This document shows positions 45,551 to 55,101 of a stretch of DNA of 64,000 bases, piece after piece. The stretch lies in contig NZ_OLMF01000004.1 of NCBI RefSeq assembly GCF_900290195.1, positions 981,501 to 1,045,500 on the forward strand. The letters run 5' to 3'. Made by a program: the position numbers and the translations under genes. Within the stretch, counting starts at the first letter, position 1, and every line of letters starts with the position of its first letter. Under the pieces are notes generated by a model, which saw only the letters and a program-made list of their open reading frames with translations, was not told where the DNA came from and did no database searches. The DNA comes from Anaerococcus marasmi. Its GTDB lineage: Bacteria; Bacillota; Clostridia; Tissierellales; Peptoniphilaceae.

Positions 45551-46900
45551 TTAATTTTCTTTTACCTTTTCTTCCTTATCTTTTGGAAGAACAAGACTCA
45601 TAATGATAGCTATGACAAATACATTAGCTACAGGGTTTGATGAGAAAACATCCCTAAAGAGAGCTGGAAGTTGTTGGTAAATTTCTGGAATTTGGGTAAA
45701 ACCAATACCAATACTCAAAGATAGGGCTGCTATGGTAGTATTTCTTTGGCTAAAGCCACAATCCGCGATCATTCCAATACCGCTTACCACGATTGAACCA
45801 AACATCATTATGGTACATCCTCCAAGAACTGGTTCTGGAAGAGTTGCAAATAAGGCACCGATCTTAGGGAAAAGTCCTGCAAGAATCAAGGTAAGAGCTC
45901 CAAACATTATAGTAAATCTGTTGACTACCTTAGTCATTGCTACAAGACCGACGTTTTGGCTAAAGGATGTGATCGGAGTACAGCCGAAAAGACCGGAAAC
46001 CGCACTTAAGAAACCGTCACAAGCGAGGGATCCTTGGATTTCTCTTTCCGTAATATCACGACCCAAACCGCCGGCACAAACTGCAGTAGTATCTCCAATA
46101 GTTTCTGCCGCAGATACCAAAAATACAACAACCATGGCGATAATCGCACTTAGGTTAAATTGAGGCTTGAAAGGCATAAACTTAGGTATGGAGAAAAAGC
46201 TTGCCTCGGCAATAGGTGAGAAATCAACCATGCCCATAAATACTGCTATTATGTAACCAACTATAAGACCAAATAGAACAGAAAGTTGTTTCCAAAAGCC
46301 CTTAGCTAAAGAATTAAAGGATAAACAAGAAATTAAAGTAATAGTTCCAAGAAGAAGATTTCTAGTAGAACCAAAATCACTAGCCCCATTGCCACCACCA
46401 AAAGATGCTGCACCGACACTTAGTAGAGAAAAACCAATCGCTGTAACAACACAAGCAGAAACAATTGGTGCTATAAATTTCCTCCAGTATTTTGCAAGAA
46501 GACCTAAGGTTCCTTCTATAATACCGCCGACAATGACTGCCCCAATCATAGTTTCATAGTTAAAATTAGTAGAAACATAAATTAAAGATGCCAAAAAAGT
46601 AAAACTTACCCCCATGATAACTGGAAGTCTAGAACCGATTTTCCATACTGGGTAAAGCTGAATAAGAGAGCCAAGACCTGCAATGAACATAGCATTTTGG
46701 ATAAGAGATGCTAGATCAATATCAAGATCAGGATTTGCCGCTGTTGCTGCCCCTACGACAAGAATAATTGGAGCAAGATTTGCAACAAACATAGCCAAAA
46801 CGTGCTGGATACCAAAAGGAATCGCCTTGGCTATAGGAACCTTGCCATCAAGTTGGTAAATATTGTCAATACTTACACTAGAATTTGTATCAGATTTCAT
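45551..46900 (-). CDS. NCS2-family purine (xanthine/uric acid) permease, paralogue 1
   Basis: The 449-residue protein has about fourteen membrane segments. The NCS2 signature is visible with FLVSAAETIGDTTAVCAGGLGRDITEREIQGSLACDG near 265 and FGCTPITSFSQNVGLVAMTKVVNRF near 307. These are the substrate-site regions of XanQ/UacT-like carriers, with the Gln-Asn pair in SFSQNVG. It imports a purine base with protons or Na+. Position next to xdhA suggests xanthine or urate. Confidence 0.92.
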   Translation of the reverse strand: MKSDTNSSVSIDNIYQLDGKVPIAKAIPFGIQHVLAMFVANLAPIILVVGAATAANPDLDIDLASLIQNAMFIAGLGSLIQLYPVWKIGSRLPVIMGVSFTFLASLIYVSTNFNYETMIGAVIVGGIIEGTLGLLAKYWRKFIAPIVSACVVTAIGFSLLSVGAASFGGGNGASDFGSTRNLLLGTITLISCLSFNSLAKGFWKQLSVLFGLIVGYIIAVFMGMVDFSPIAEASFFSIPKFMPFKPQFNLSAIIAMVVVFLVSAAETIGDTTAVCAGGLGRDITEREIQGSLACDGFLSAVSGLFGCTPITSFSQNVGLVAMTKVVNRFTIMFGALTLILAGLFPKIGALFATLPEPVLGGCTIMMFGSIVVSGIGMIADCGFSQRNTTIAALSLSIGIGFTQIPEIYQQLPALFRDVFSSNPVANVFVIAIIMSLVLPKDKEEKVKEN

Positions 46901-47051
46901 AGAATCCTCCCTTTCGTTTTCTATATGAATAATTGTATCACAAAATATATTACTGTAAAATTTTTATTATCTTAAACAAAAGTGCGAAGACTCGAAAAAC
47001 TTAGACTGATTTATATTTCATAAATAATGGCCCTCTTTTAAAAATAAGCAA

Positions 47052-47075
47052 AGAAAAACGCCACTTTCATGGCGA
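47052..47075 (-). terminator. Terminator hairpin used as, or created by, the MITE insertion site
   Basis: On the minus strand CGCCATGAAAGTGGCG is followed by TTTTT. A slightly diverged copy of the same 15 bp (CCACTTTAATGGCGA) lies on the other side of MITE copy 2 at 47280-47294, next to the permease 2 stop. Confidence 0.6.
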
Positions 47076-47276
47076 CAGACTAATAACAAAGGGACAAAAT
47101 CCAAAAGGAAGCGTTCCATTCGGAAGAAATTTCAAGAAATTCAAATCGAAATAATACGCCCGTAAACCGCACTGTTCGAGCCTTAGCGAGTTTGCGATTT
47201 ACAGTATTATGAGATTTAGAATTTCTAAATTTCTGTAGTTGGATAAGCGTTTTTGGATTTTGTCTACACTACTCTG
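47076..47276. mobile_element. MITE-like nested palindrome, copy 2
   Basis: A 201-bp element is near-identical to 41303-41500 from GGGACAAAATCC to GGATTTTGTC, with only a few differences. One is a base change in the central stem (GTAAACCGCA instead of GTAAATCGCA). It is flanked by the direct repeat CCACTTT[C/A]ATGGCGA at 47061-47075 and 47280-47294, unrelated to the repeat flanking copy 1. Confidence 0.85.
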
Positions 47277-47299
47277 ACACCACTTTAATGGCGATTCTC

Positions 47300-48679
47300 T
47301 TATTCCTTATCCATCATTTCTCTTTCACGTTCTTCTTCTTCGATAGTCTTCTTTGGAAGAATTATATTTAGGAAGAAAACTACAAGAGTTGAAAGAACTA
47401 CAGGTGATGAGATAAATATCATTCTAAACCACTCTGGGAATTGTTCGATTGCTACTGGGTTTACCTGGGTAATTCCCATACCTAGTGCGATTGCAAGTCC
47501 AGTTATTGTTACATTTCTCACACTCATCTCATCAGATGTGATAAGTCTCATTCCACTCATAGTGATTTGGGCAAATACCGTAACTGTCGCTCCACCAATT
47601 ACAGCTTGAGGTACAGAAAGCATTAGAGCACCAAACTTTGGAATAAATCCTGCTATAAGGATCATAGTAGCAGTAATCTTAAGGACGTGTCTTGAAACAA
47701 CCTTTGTTAGGGATACTATACCAACATTTTGTGAATAAGATGCTGTAGGAAGTCCTCCAAATAATGCTGATATCATATTTACAATACCATAGCCCTTGAT
47801 TCCTCCCTCAAGTTCCTTTTCTGTTGGTTGTCTGTCAAGTCCACCTGTTGTGGTAGAAGAGAAGTCTCCTACTGCCTGGATGGAGTTTACTGTAAACATA
47901 ACCGCCATTGTGATACAAGCATCTAGGTGGAAGTCTAGGCTAAATGGCATAACTTTTGGGATTGTAAGCCAAGCTGCATCAGATAGCTTAGAGAAATCTA
48001 CTATACCAAAGGCAAGAGAAGCGATGTAGCCTACTACGATTCCTATAAGGATTGCAGAAAGCTTCACAAGACCCTTACCAAACATATTACAAATAAGAAC
48101 AACTGCAAGAGTGATGAAGGCTACTATCCAATAAACCATAGCTCCTTGGTTAGGGTTTCCATTTCCTCCTGCCATGTAGTTTAGGGCAACTGAGTAGAGG
48201 GAAAGACCTATTGTAAGAACAACTGTTCCCGATACCATTGGTGGGAAAAATTTATAGAGCCTTTTGATATTCATTCCTACAAGGAAGGCTATTACACCAC
48301 CTACTATCTGGGAGGCAAAGACTGCTCCTATACCATATTTGACCGCAACTGAGTTAATTACAGGTATATAGGCAAATGACACCCCCATTATCATAGGAAG
48401 CCTTGATCCAAGTCCAAGTTTAACTATTGGGTAAAGTTGGAGGAAGGTAGCAAGGGCTGCTACAAACATTCCTGCTTGGATAAGATAAATCGACTCCGCC
48501 CCTGTTAGGGCATGCTCAGTATTAGCCAAAGTATTTGTCAAAACGATTGCTGGCAGGGTATTACCTACAATCATTGCCAACAAATGCTGAAGGGCTATGG
48601 GGAAGGCCTTCTTAAATTCAGGCTTGCCATCAAGGTCAAACAAAGACTTTGAGACAGCTTGATTAGTATTTTTTTCCAT
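47300..48679 (-). CDS. NCS2-family purine (xanthine/uric acid) permease, paralogue 2
   Basis: The 459-residue carrier has the same fold and motifs as the neighbour (FTVNSIQAVGDFSSTTTGGLDRQPTEKELEGGIKGYG near 265 and FGGLPTASYSQNVGIVSLTKVVSRH near 308) but is clearly diverged from it. The change from ETIGDTTA to QAVGDFSS in the substrate-site segment suggests a different purine preference. It starts 38 bp after ssnA. Confidence 0.92.
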   Translation of the reverse strand: MEKNTNQAVSKSLFDLDGKPEFKKAFPIALQHLLAMIVGNTLPAIVLTNTLANTEHALTGAESIYLIQAGMFVAALATFLQLYPIVKLGLGSRLPMIMGVSFAYIPVINSVAVKYGIGAVFASQIVGGVIAFLVGMNIKRLYKFFPPMVSGTVVLTIGLSLYSVALNYMAGGNGNPNQGAMVYWIVAFITLAVVLICNMFGKGLVKLSAILIGIVVGYIASLAFGIVDFSKLSDAAWLTIPKVMPFSLDFHLDACITMAVMFTVNSIQAVGDFSSTTTGGLDRQPTEKELEGGIKGYGIVNMISALFGGLPTASYSQNVGIVSLTKVVSRHVLKITATMILIAGFIPKFGALMLSVPQAVIGGATVTVFAQITMSGMRLITSDEMSVRNVTITGLAIALGMGITQVNPVAIEQFPEWFRMIFISSPVVLSTLVVFFLNIILPKKTIEEEEREREMMDKE

Positions 48680-48717
48680 AATTTCTCCTTAAGTATATTA
48701 TGTATTTCCAATCCAGC

Positions 48718-50037
48718 CTAAAGTTTAGGCCAGATTGCTTTTGCTCTTTGTCTTGATTTTTCGTGGATTGCTTTTTGATCGACTGTCTTAATCTTTCTAT
48801 CAGCCATTACTACTTTGCCGTTTATTATAGAATCTGTTACACATTTTCCACTTAAGCCGAAAAGGATGTGACCTGGCCAGTTTTCTTTTTCTAAAGGAGT
48901 TATCGGATCATAGTCTAGGGCTATGATATCAGCGTAGGCTCCTTCTTCGATTCTTCCTACTGGTCTTTTGAGAAATCTTTCCATAATCTTTGGATTGTTT
49001 TCAAATTGCATCTTGATAGCTTCGGCAAAGCCCTTGGTTGGGTCATGGTTTTCGTGAGTGATGAGGACCTTTGCTACCTTCATCGATTCAAACATGTCGT
49101 TGGTGTAGGCATCTGTCCCAAGTCCAAGAAGGATATCTTTATCTAGCATCCTTACTGTCGGAGGAGCTCCCACGGCATTATTCATATTGCTTTCCGGATT
49201 GAATACTGCCATAGTATTTTTCTCTTTTAGGATATTCATCTCTCTTTCGTTAATGTGGACGTTGTGGATAGAAAGGGTCTTATTGTTAAAGATTCCGTAG
49301 GCATCGAGCCTATCTACGATTCTCTTCCCGCTCATCTTTACCGTTTCCCACTCATCTTCTATGCCTTCAGCTATGTGGACATGGTAGCCAGAATCGACTT
49401 CTTCCATGGCCTTTTGGCATTTTACTAGGGTCTCATCTGATAGGGTGAAGGAAGCATGGAGACCAAAGAGAGCACTTAGCATATCGTCTCTTTTTTCTGC
49501 TTCCTTGATCCAGTTTATGTTTTCAGCAATGCCTAGGTCTCTTTTGTCCATTCCGTCCCTGTCGGAGACTTCATAGCAGAGGCTTGCTCTGATTCCAAGA
49601 TCTGTCGCAGCATCTGCCATAGTAGATAGGGATCCTTCTATAGCATTTGGTCCTGAGTGGTGGTCGATAATGGTTGTCACTCCGTTTTGAACTGACTCCA
49701 TAAAGGTAGTTAGGGCGTTTAGCTTCACATCTTCTAGGGTAAGTTCCTTATCTAGGGCCCACCAGAGGTTTTCTAAGACGTGGAAGAAATTATCAGTTGG
49801 CTTTGATACGCTCATCCCTCTCGCATAGGCAGAATAGGCGTGGGAGTGGGCACATATAAGCCCTGGCATTACAAGCTTATCAGAAAAGTCTAGGACCTCT
49901 TCGTCTGGATTTTCTCCTTTTATCTTATCAAAATCTCCTATTTCCTTTATGATGTTTTCCTCTATAAGGATTGCCGCATCCTCGTAGAAGTTGTTAGCCT
50001 TATCGTTGGTAATAATGGTCTTTGCCTTAATTATCAT
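48718..50037 (-). CDS. ssnA: Putative aminohydrolase SsnA
   Basis: This 439-residue amidohydrolase-superfamily protein has the metal motifs LICAHSHAYSAYARG near 60, YHVHIAEG near 219 and IHNVHINER near 255, and the catalytic GLGTDAYTNDMFE near 306. It resembles guanine deaminase and E. coli SsnA in this same cluster. It probably deaminates or opens a purine-derived ring. The exact substrate is not assigned. It lies 9 bp downstream of ygfK on the same strand. Confidence 0.9.
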   Translation of the reverse strand: MIIKAKTIITNDKANNFYEDAAILIEENIIKEIGDFDKIKGENPDEEVLDFSDKLVMPGLICAHSHAYSAYARGMSVSKPTDNFFHVLENLWWALDKELTLEDVKLNALTTFMESVQNGVTTIIDHHSGPNAIEGSLSTMADAATDLGIRASLCYEVSDRDGMDKRDLGIAENINWIKEAEKRDDMLSALFGLHASFTLSDETLVKCQKAMEEVDSGYHVHIAEGIEDEWETVKMSGKRIVDRLDAYGIFNNKTLSIHNVHINEREMNILKEKNTMAVFNPESNMNNAVGAPPTVRMLDKDILLGLGTDAYTNDMFESMKVAKVLITHENHDPTKGFAEAIKMQFENNPKIMERFLKRPVGRIEEGAYADIIALDYDPITPLEKENWPGHILFGLSGKCVTDSIINGKVVMADRKIKTVDQKAIHEKSRQRAKAIWPKL

Positions 50038-50046
50038 AATTTCTCC

Positions 50047-52617
50047 TTATAGGTAGTAGCTGTATCTTTCTTCTAGGGCCCCTATTAGTTTCTTGTAGGC
50101 TTCACTGATCCTCTCATCAGAAGAGTCTGCCTCGATCACGTTTTTGTTCTCAAGCCTTATCTTGTACTTACCCGATTCGAGCCTATATATTCCACTTTGC
50201 TCAGACATATCGAAGTCGTCTTCTCTTATGAAAACTGTAAATTTATCCTTGTAAGGAGCTCCCTCGTGTGGGCAAAAGCTTTCACAGTTACCACATTCGT
50301 TGCAGAGTCCGTCAAGGTGGATAGTTTGTCTCTTATTCCTAAAGCCTTCGACTTCTATAGCGACATTGGCCCTATTTGGACAAACTTCGGTACAAATTTC
50401 ACAAATCTTATCGCACGATAGGCATCTTGATCCGTCTTTGTCCTTGGGAAGTTCGAGCTTACCACGTCTTTCTATGATTTCTCCAGGAGTTTTTTCATAA
50501 GTTACTTTCCTAAAGTCATCATTTATATCTTCCTTCTTTAGGATATCTTTTGCAATTATTTTGGAATCTCCTATAGCATTTACTATAGACTTTCTTCCCT
50601 TAGTGATATCTCCTGCAAGGTAGACGTTTTCGATATTGGTCTCATTTGTAGGAAGGATGTGGACTTTCTTGTCGACCTTTATACCTGAGGCCTTAAGCTT
50701 CTCATAATCTGTCTTACTTCCTGTAGCTATTATAATATATTTGTAGGTCTTTTTTAGCTCTTCTAGATCAAGGTCTAGGTCTGTATTAAGCTCATAGTCG
50801 AGTCCTATTTTTTCGGCAAGCCTTATATCTTTTTCTATAGCTTCATCTGATACAAGCTCATTTGCGTAGCCATATAGTCTGTCGGACTTTTCAATAACTT
50901 TAGCTTCTAGGCCGTTTCTTCTAAGAAAGATTCCTGCTGCAAGTCCTCCAGGCCCTCCTCCTAGGATTAGGGCCTTGGCGGAAGTCTTGATTGGACTTAC
51001 TTCGATTTCTTCTATATATTTGTCGTAGTAGGCATCTGTTACTTCCTTTTTGACATCTCTAATATTTACACCAGCTTCGTAGTCGACCCTCGTACAAGTT
51101 TTCTTGCAATATTCATAGCAGGTCTCTGATAATATCGCAGGAGCAGTATTATCTATTGCTATAACTTCCATGGCCTTCTTGTAATCTCCCACTTCTGCAA
51201 AATGAAGGTAGGCTGGGACTTGTTGACCTATAGGACAAGCCGAATCCTTGCAAGGAGCGCTGTAACAATCAGTCATAGGAAGGTCACTCGCCCATTTTCT
51301 AGTCCTTAGTCTAAGCTTAGGATTTTTGGCATAAAGGTCATTAGACTTAAGACTTGATACAAGATTTCTTAATTTCTCGTTATCTATTCCATCATAAGCT
51401 CTTCCCAGAAGTCCCTCGCATTTTTCGGCAAGGTCTTTCATCCTATAGTAGCCACCTGGCTTGAGTAGGGTTGTGGAAACTGTAATTGGTTGGTTAAAAA
51501 TTTCAAATATTTCTTCTATATTAAGTCCATCAGCTCCACCGCAGTAGCTCATAGGAAGCTTGCCATCAAAGGCTTCTGATAACTTCAAGGCTGCAGATAT
51601 AGTAAGTGGAAGAAGGGCCCTACCTGACATATACATATCTTCGCTAGGCAGTTCTCCCCTTTTTTGTATAACTGGGAAGGTATTTGATAGCTTACAACCA
51701 AAGACTAGGTCATTTTTACGAGCAAGGTCTAAAAGCCTAGTAAATATTTCTATGGATTCATCAAAGCCAAGGTCATGGTCAAACTGAGCCTTGTCAAAGT
51801 CTATGTACTTGTAGCCCAATTCATCTAGGATGTTTCTAGCATAGTCATAGCCAACTAGGGTTGGGTTACATTTTACAAAGGTATTGAGTCCCTTTTTCTC
51901 AATCAGATAGGCAGCAATCTCTTCAATTTCTCCTGCTGGAGTTCCGTGCATAGTAGAAAGAGTCATAGAATTACAGATCTTGCCGTCAATTTTTTCTATA
52001 TCTTCTATATTAACGTTTTCAAACTTGTCTATATTATCCTTAAGATACTTGATTGAATCCTTAAAGACTTCCGTATGGCTCGCATCCATCAAGGAATTGA
52101 TAAAGCCGTCTACCTTTTCTGACTTGATTCCTTCGAGATTATATCCTACAGACATATTAAGGACAAAGTCCTTATCGTAAGATATGCCAAACTCCTTGGC
52201 GAGAACCCTTATAGCAAGCTCTGCCTTTATGTACTCACTTGCTGCATCTTCTATCTTAAGCTCCGTGGACCACTCGCAATTGTAGGCCTCATCTTCCGAA
52301 TTGATACATGGTTTTGGAATAGCTGCCATTAGCTCTTCCCCATCCATGATTTGGCAGGTCTTAAGCTCCATATATCTTCCGCCTACTAGATAGGAAGCTA
52401 TGAGATTTTGGGCAAGCTGAGTGTGAGGTCCCGCAGCAGGTCCTACAGCAGATCCAAGCTCATCGCCAAAAACTGTCCTTAGCCTTTTATTAGTTTTATT
52501 TTTATAAAATTTCTCTTTGGCAATAGAAAATACACTTCCCTCATTCTTGTATTCCGCAAGGGCCCATTCTATAAGCTTGGGAAATTCTATCGCTCTCATA
52601 TATTCACTCATACTCAA
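50047..52617 (-). CDS. ygfK: YgfK-like flavin/Fe-S oxidoreductase lacking most of the NAD(P)H domain
   Basis: The N-terminal half is dihydroorotate dehydrogenase-like (AAGPHTQLAQNLIASYLVGG near 58, NMSVGYNLEGIK near 155, STMHGTPAGEIEE near 224). A cysteine-rich link (CYSAPCKDSACPIGQQ near 452) leads to a GltD-like FAD fold with ILGGGPGGLAAG near 552. Two ferredoxin-like motifs close the protein (CLSCDKICEICTEVCPN and CNECGNCESFCPH). It is 856 residues against about 1030 in E. coli. The ATG motif (IIIATGSK, near 630) and LAGDITKG (near 668) are only about 40 residues apart, so the second Rossmann fold is missing. Often called a selenate reductase subunit, its role in purine reduction is inferred. 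Confidence 0.9.
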   Translation of the reverse strand: MSMSEYMRAIEFPKLIEWALAEYKNEGSVFSIAKEKFYKNKTNKRLRTVFGDELGSAVGPAAGPHTQLAQNLIASYLVGGRYMELKTCQIMDGEELMAAIPKPCINSEDEAYNCEWSTELKIEDAASEYIKAELAIRVLAKEFGISYDKDFVLNMSVGYNLEGIKSEKVDGFINSLMDASHTEVFKDSIKYLKDNIDKFENVNIEDIEKIDGKICNSMTLSTMHGTPAGEIEEIAAYLIEKKGLNTFVKCNPTLVGYDYARNILDELGYKYIDFDKAQFDHDLGFDESIEIFTRLLDLARKNDLVFGCKLSNTFPVIQKRGELPSEDMYMSGRALLPLTISAALKLSEAFDGKLPMSYCGGADGLNIEEIFEIFNQPITVSTTLLKPGGYYRMKDLAEKCEGLLGRAYDGIDNEKLRNLVSSLKSNDLYAKNPKLRLRTRKWASDLPMTDCYSAPCKDSACPIGQQVPAYLHFAEVGDYKKAMEVIAIDNTAPAILSETCYEYCKKTCTRVDYEAGVNIRDVKKEVTDAYYDKYIEEIEVSPIKTSAKALILGGGPGGLAAGIFLRRNGLEAKVIEKSDRLYGYANELVSDEAIEKDIRLAEKIGLDYELNTDLDLDLEELKKTYKYIIIATGSKTDYEKLKASGIKVDKKVHILPTNETNIENVYLAGDITKGRKSIVNAIGDSKIIAKDILKKEDINDDFRKVTYEKTPGEIIERRGKLELPKDKDGSRCLSCDKICEICTEVCPNRANVAIEVEGFRNKRQTIHLDGLCNECGNCESFCPHEGAPYKDKFTVFIREDDFDMSEQSGIYRLESGKYKIRLENKNVIEADSSDERISEAYKKLIGALEERYSYYL

Positions 52618-52671
52618 TCCTTCCTATAAAGAAAAACCCATACAATTCTTTCAATCATATGGGTTTGTCCT

Positions 52672-53604
52672 CTATCCGATCCAAGTTCCAGTCGCACCAT
52701 TTAGGGCGTCTTTTGCATTTTCTAGACTTGTTATTACTGCTTCTCTTCCCTGTTTGCTAGTTACAAACTCCAAGGCTGCTTCTACCTTTGGTAGCATAGA
52801 TCCCTTGGCAAATTGTCCTTCTGCGATGTATTTTTCTGCTTCTTCGACAGATAAGCTATCGAGGTCTTCTTGGTTTTCCTTACCGAAATTAATGGCAACC
52901 TTTTCTACTGCTGTAAGGATTACCAAAACATCACAATCAACAAGCTCTGCGAGTTTCGCTGATGAGAAGTCCTTATCTATAACAGCATCGACACCGACAT
53001 ACTCGTCATTTTGTCTGATAACTGGAATACCTCCACCGCCTGCTGCTATTACCACACAACCTGCATCACTTAGGGTTGTGATAGCTCTTTTTTCTACTAT
53101 ATCGACAGGCTTAGGACTTGCAACAACACGTCTATATCCTCGTCCTGCATCTTCCTTCATCACAAAGCCTTTTTCCTCTTCTAGGGCTTTGGCTTCACTT
53201 TCGCTGTAGAAATCGCCAATTGGCTTTGTTGGATTAGAAAATGCTGGGTCCATTTCATCAACCATAACTTGGCTTACCAGACTTACGACTGGATTTTCAA
53301 TAGTTTCTTTAATAAATTCATTTTCAAGAGCATTTTGCAAATGATAGCCAATGTAGCCTTGGCTCATAGCTCCACACTCTGGAAATGGCATAAAGGGTAT
53401 CTTGTCATTTACCTCAGCACCTGCACTCATGGCGAGATTGATCATACCAACCTGCGGTCCGTTTCCATGACAAACTATAACCTTATAATCTTCCTTAACA
53501 AGCCCTGCAATAGCAGAAGCTGTTGTCTTTACTGCTTCCTTCTGCTCAGAAGGAGTATTGCCCAAAGCATTACCCCCTAGAGCTACTAATATTTTCTTAC
53601 TCAT
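52672..53604 (-). CDS. arcC: Carbamate kinase
   Basis: A 310-residue kinase starts MSKKILVALGGNALGNTPSEQ and has VCHGNGPQVGMINLAM near 45, GGGGIPVI near 205 and AVEKVAINFG near 245, all carbamate kinase motifs. It converts carbamoyl phosphate and ADP to ATP, ammonia and CO2, the energy-yielding step after YgeW. I chose the ATG at 53604 because GGA precedes it and the family starts there. The longer frame adds 15 residues without a site. E. coli has YqeA in the same role. Confidence 0.94.
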   Translation of the reverse strand: MSKKILVALGGNALGNTPSEQKEAVKTTASAIAGLVKEDYKVIVCHGNGPQVGMINLAMSAGAEVNDKIPFMPFPECGAMSQGYIGYHLQNALENEFIKETIENPVVSLVSQVMVDEMDPAFSNPTKPIGDFYSESEAKALEEEKGFVMKEDAGRGYRRVVASPKPVDIVEKRAITTLSDAGCVVIAAGGGGIPVIRQNDEYVGVDAVIDKDFSSAKLAELVDCDVLVILTAVEKVAINFGKENQEDLDSLSVEEAEKYIAEGQFAKGSMLPKVEAALEFVTSKQGREAVITSLENAKDALNGATGTWIG

Positions 53605-53641
53605 CAAATTTCCTTTTAATATTTTTATTAATATTTTTAAA

Positions 53642-55057
53642 TTAATCAATATATGGTGAAGGGGCAGGTTTAACTCCCCTATTTGATTCTATATAGGTCA
53701 CTAACATAAATGTTATCACTCCACATAAAGATCCAAAAACTACCGGTAGTATACCTAATGGTGAGTCTAATATTTGCCAAATAATTACAGTTACAGATCC
53801 TACAATTATAGAATATATTCCTGCATTCTTTGTAGCTTTTGGTACAACCAAGCCTAGTGCATATGCAGCAAATGGTCCAGCCGATCTTAAAGCGAAGGCA
53901 AATAAGTTTAGGGTAAGAATCGGTATCTTAAATAGTGATATCAAGGTAGCAAGTATACAAATACTAATATTGCTAAGCCTAGTATATCTTATCAATTTAT
54001 CATCGCTAACATCCGGATTGATAAACCTTTGATATATATCCTTAATTAATATAGTAGATGCACACAATAGATTTGAATCTGCGCTTGACATTGTAGCCGC
54101 TACAATTGAAGCTGATACCACACCTGTTATGATCCCTGGAGCATAGGTACTTGTTGCCCACATTAGAGCACTAGTTCCCTCACCTCCATCAAGTCCAGGA
54201 TTTTCTGCTAGAGCACATAGGCCAATAACAGTTGGCAAAAATGCCATTAATACCATAAATACCGCTGATAATAAAGATGCCTTTCTAGTTGCATCCTCAT
54301 TTTCAGACCCTGCAAACCTACCTGATATTTCTGGTCCGGATATGAAAGTACAAAAATAATTAAAAATTAAACTCAATATTGTTGGAATCCCAACTTTAAA
54401 AAAATTAAGTTCAACCGGAGGCAAGTCACGTTGAAGACTTTCTATACCGCCTATCCCATTGATTATGAAAGGAACAGCTATAGCTAAACCGATCAATATT
54501 ACAAAAAATTGTATTATATCAGCGATACCATCTGCCATCATTCCACCCATAGATGTGTATACAGCAATTACAATTGCAGCAATCAACAAGCAAACGTTTT
54601 GTGGAATATTAGTAATAGATGATATTACAACTGCTGAAGCTAATATTTGACTTGCGGTAAGACATATAAGCGAACTTATATTTAATATAGCTGTAAAAGA
54701 TGATGCAAAAGAACCAAATCTCCTATGTACAACTTCAGGAATTGTAACTGCCATTGTTTTCCTAATCTTAGGTGCAAAGTATGCTAAAGGTACCATGGCA
54801 ACTGCAGCAGCTATTACATACCATGCTGCAGATAAACCCCATCCTGCAAATGCCTTTGTAGCAACTCCAGTTGTAGAGCCACCTCCAACATTATTTGCAG
54901 ATAGAGAGCAAGCAACCATTAACACTCCCATTTGCCTTCCAGCAACCATATAATCAGTACTATCTTTTATAAAAAATTTATTTACTAGAAATCCTATGCT
55001 AAACATACCAATAACATAGATCACTAAAATAATTACGGGCACTACTTGAATCTGCAT
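53642..55057 (-). CDS. Sodium:solute symporter (SSS family)
   Basis: The 471-residue protein has about thirteen membrane helices and the SSS pattern: DYMVAGRQMGVLMVACSLSANNVGGGSTTGVA near 35, VYTSMGGMMADGIADIIQF near 168 and SSADSNLLCAST near 330. The substrate is unknown. Its position between ygeY and arcC suggests import of a ureide, allantoin-like compound or amino acid linked to the purine route. It has a GGAGA site before the ATG. Confidence 0.9.
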   Translation of the reverse strand: MQIQVVPVIILVIYVIGMFSIGFLVNKFFIKDSTDYMVAGRQMGVLMVACSLSANNVGGGSTTGVATKAFAGWGLSAAWYVIAAAVAMVPLAYFAPKIRKTMAVTIPEVVHRRFGSFASSFTAILNISSLICLTASQILASAVVISSITNIPQNVCLLIAAIVIAVYTSMGGMMADGIADIIQFFVILIGLAIAVPFIINGIGGIESLQRDLPPVELNFFKVGIPTILSLIFNYFCTFISGPEISGRFAGSENEDATRKASLLSAVFMVLMAFLPTVIGLCALAENPGLDGGEGTSALMWATSTYAPGIITGVVSASIVAATMSSADSNLLCASTILIKDIYQRFINPDVSDDKLIRYTRLSNISICILATLISLFKIPILTLNLFAFALRSAGPFAAYALGLVVPKATKNAGIYSIIVGSVTVIIWQILDSPLGILPVVFGSLCGVITFMLVTYIESNRGVKPAPSPYID

Positions 55058-55101
55058 AATTGTCTCCTCGTTTATGTAGACTTCTAGAGTCCTTTAGGAT
55101 T

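Larger units (their letters stand above)
46901..47299. other. Intergenic region between the two purine permeases
   Basis: It contains MITE copy 2 (47076-47276), a minus-strand terminator near 47052-47075, and the upstream region of permease 1. I looked for a purine riboswitch and saw no conserved core. Confidence 0.55.

Noticed and set aside
46901-47075. Purine riboswitch before the permeases
   Set aside because: The conserved three-way junction core sequences are not seen, and the region instead holds a terminator and MITE.
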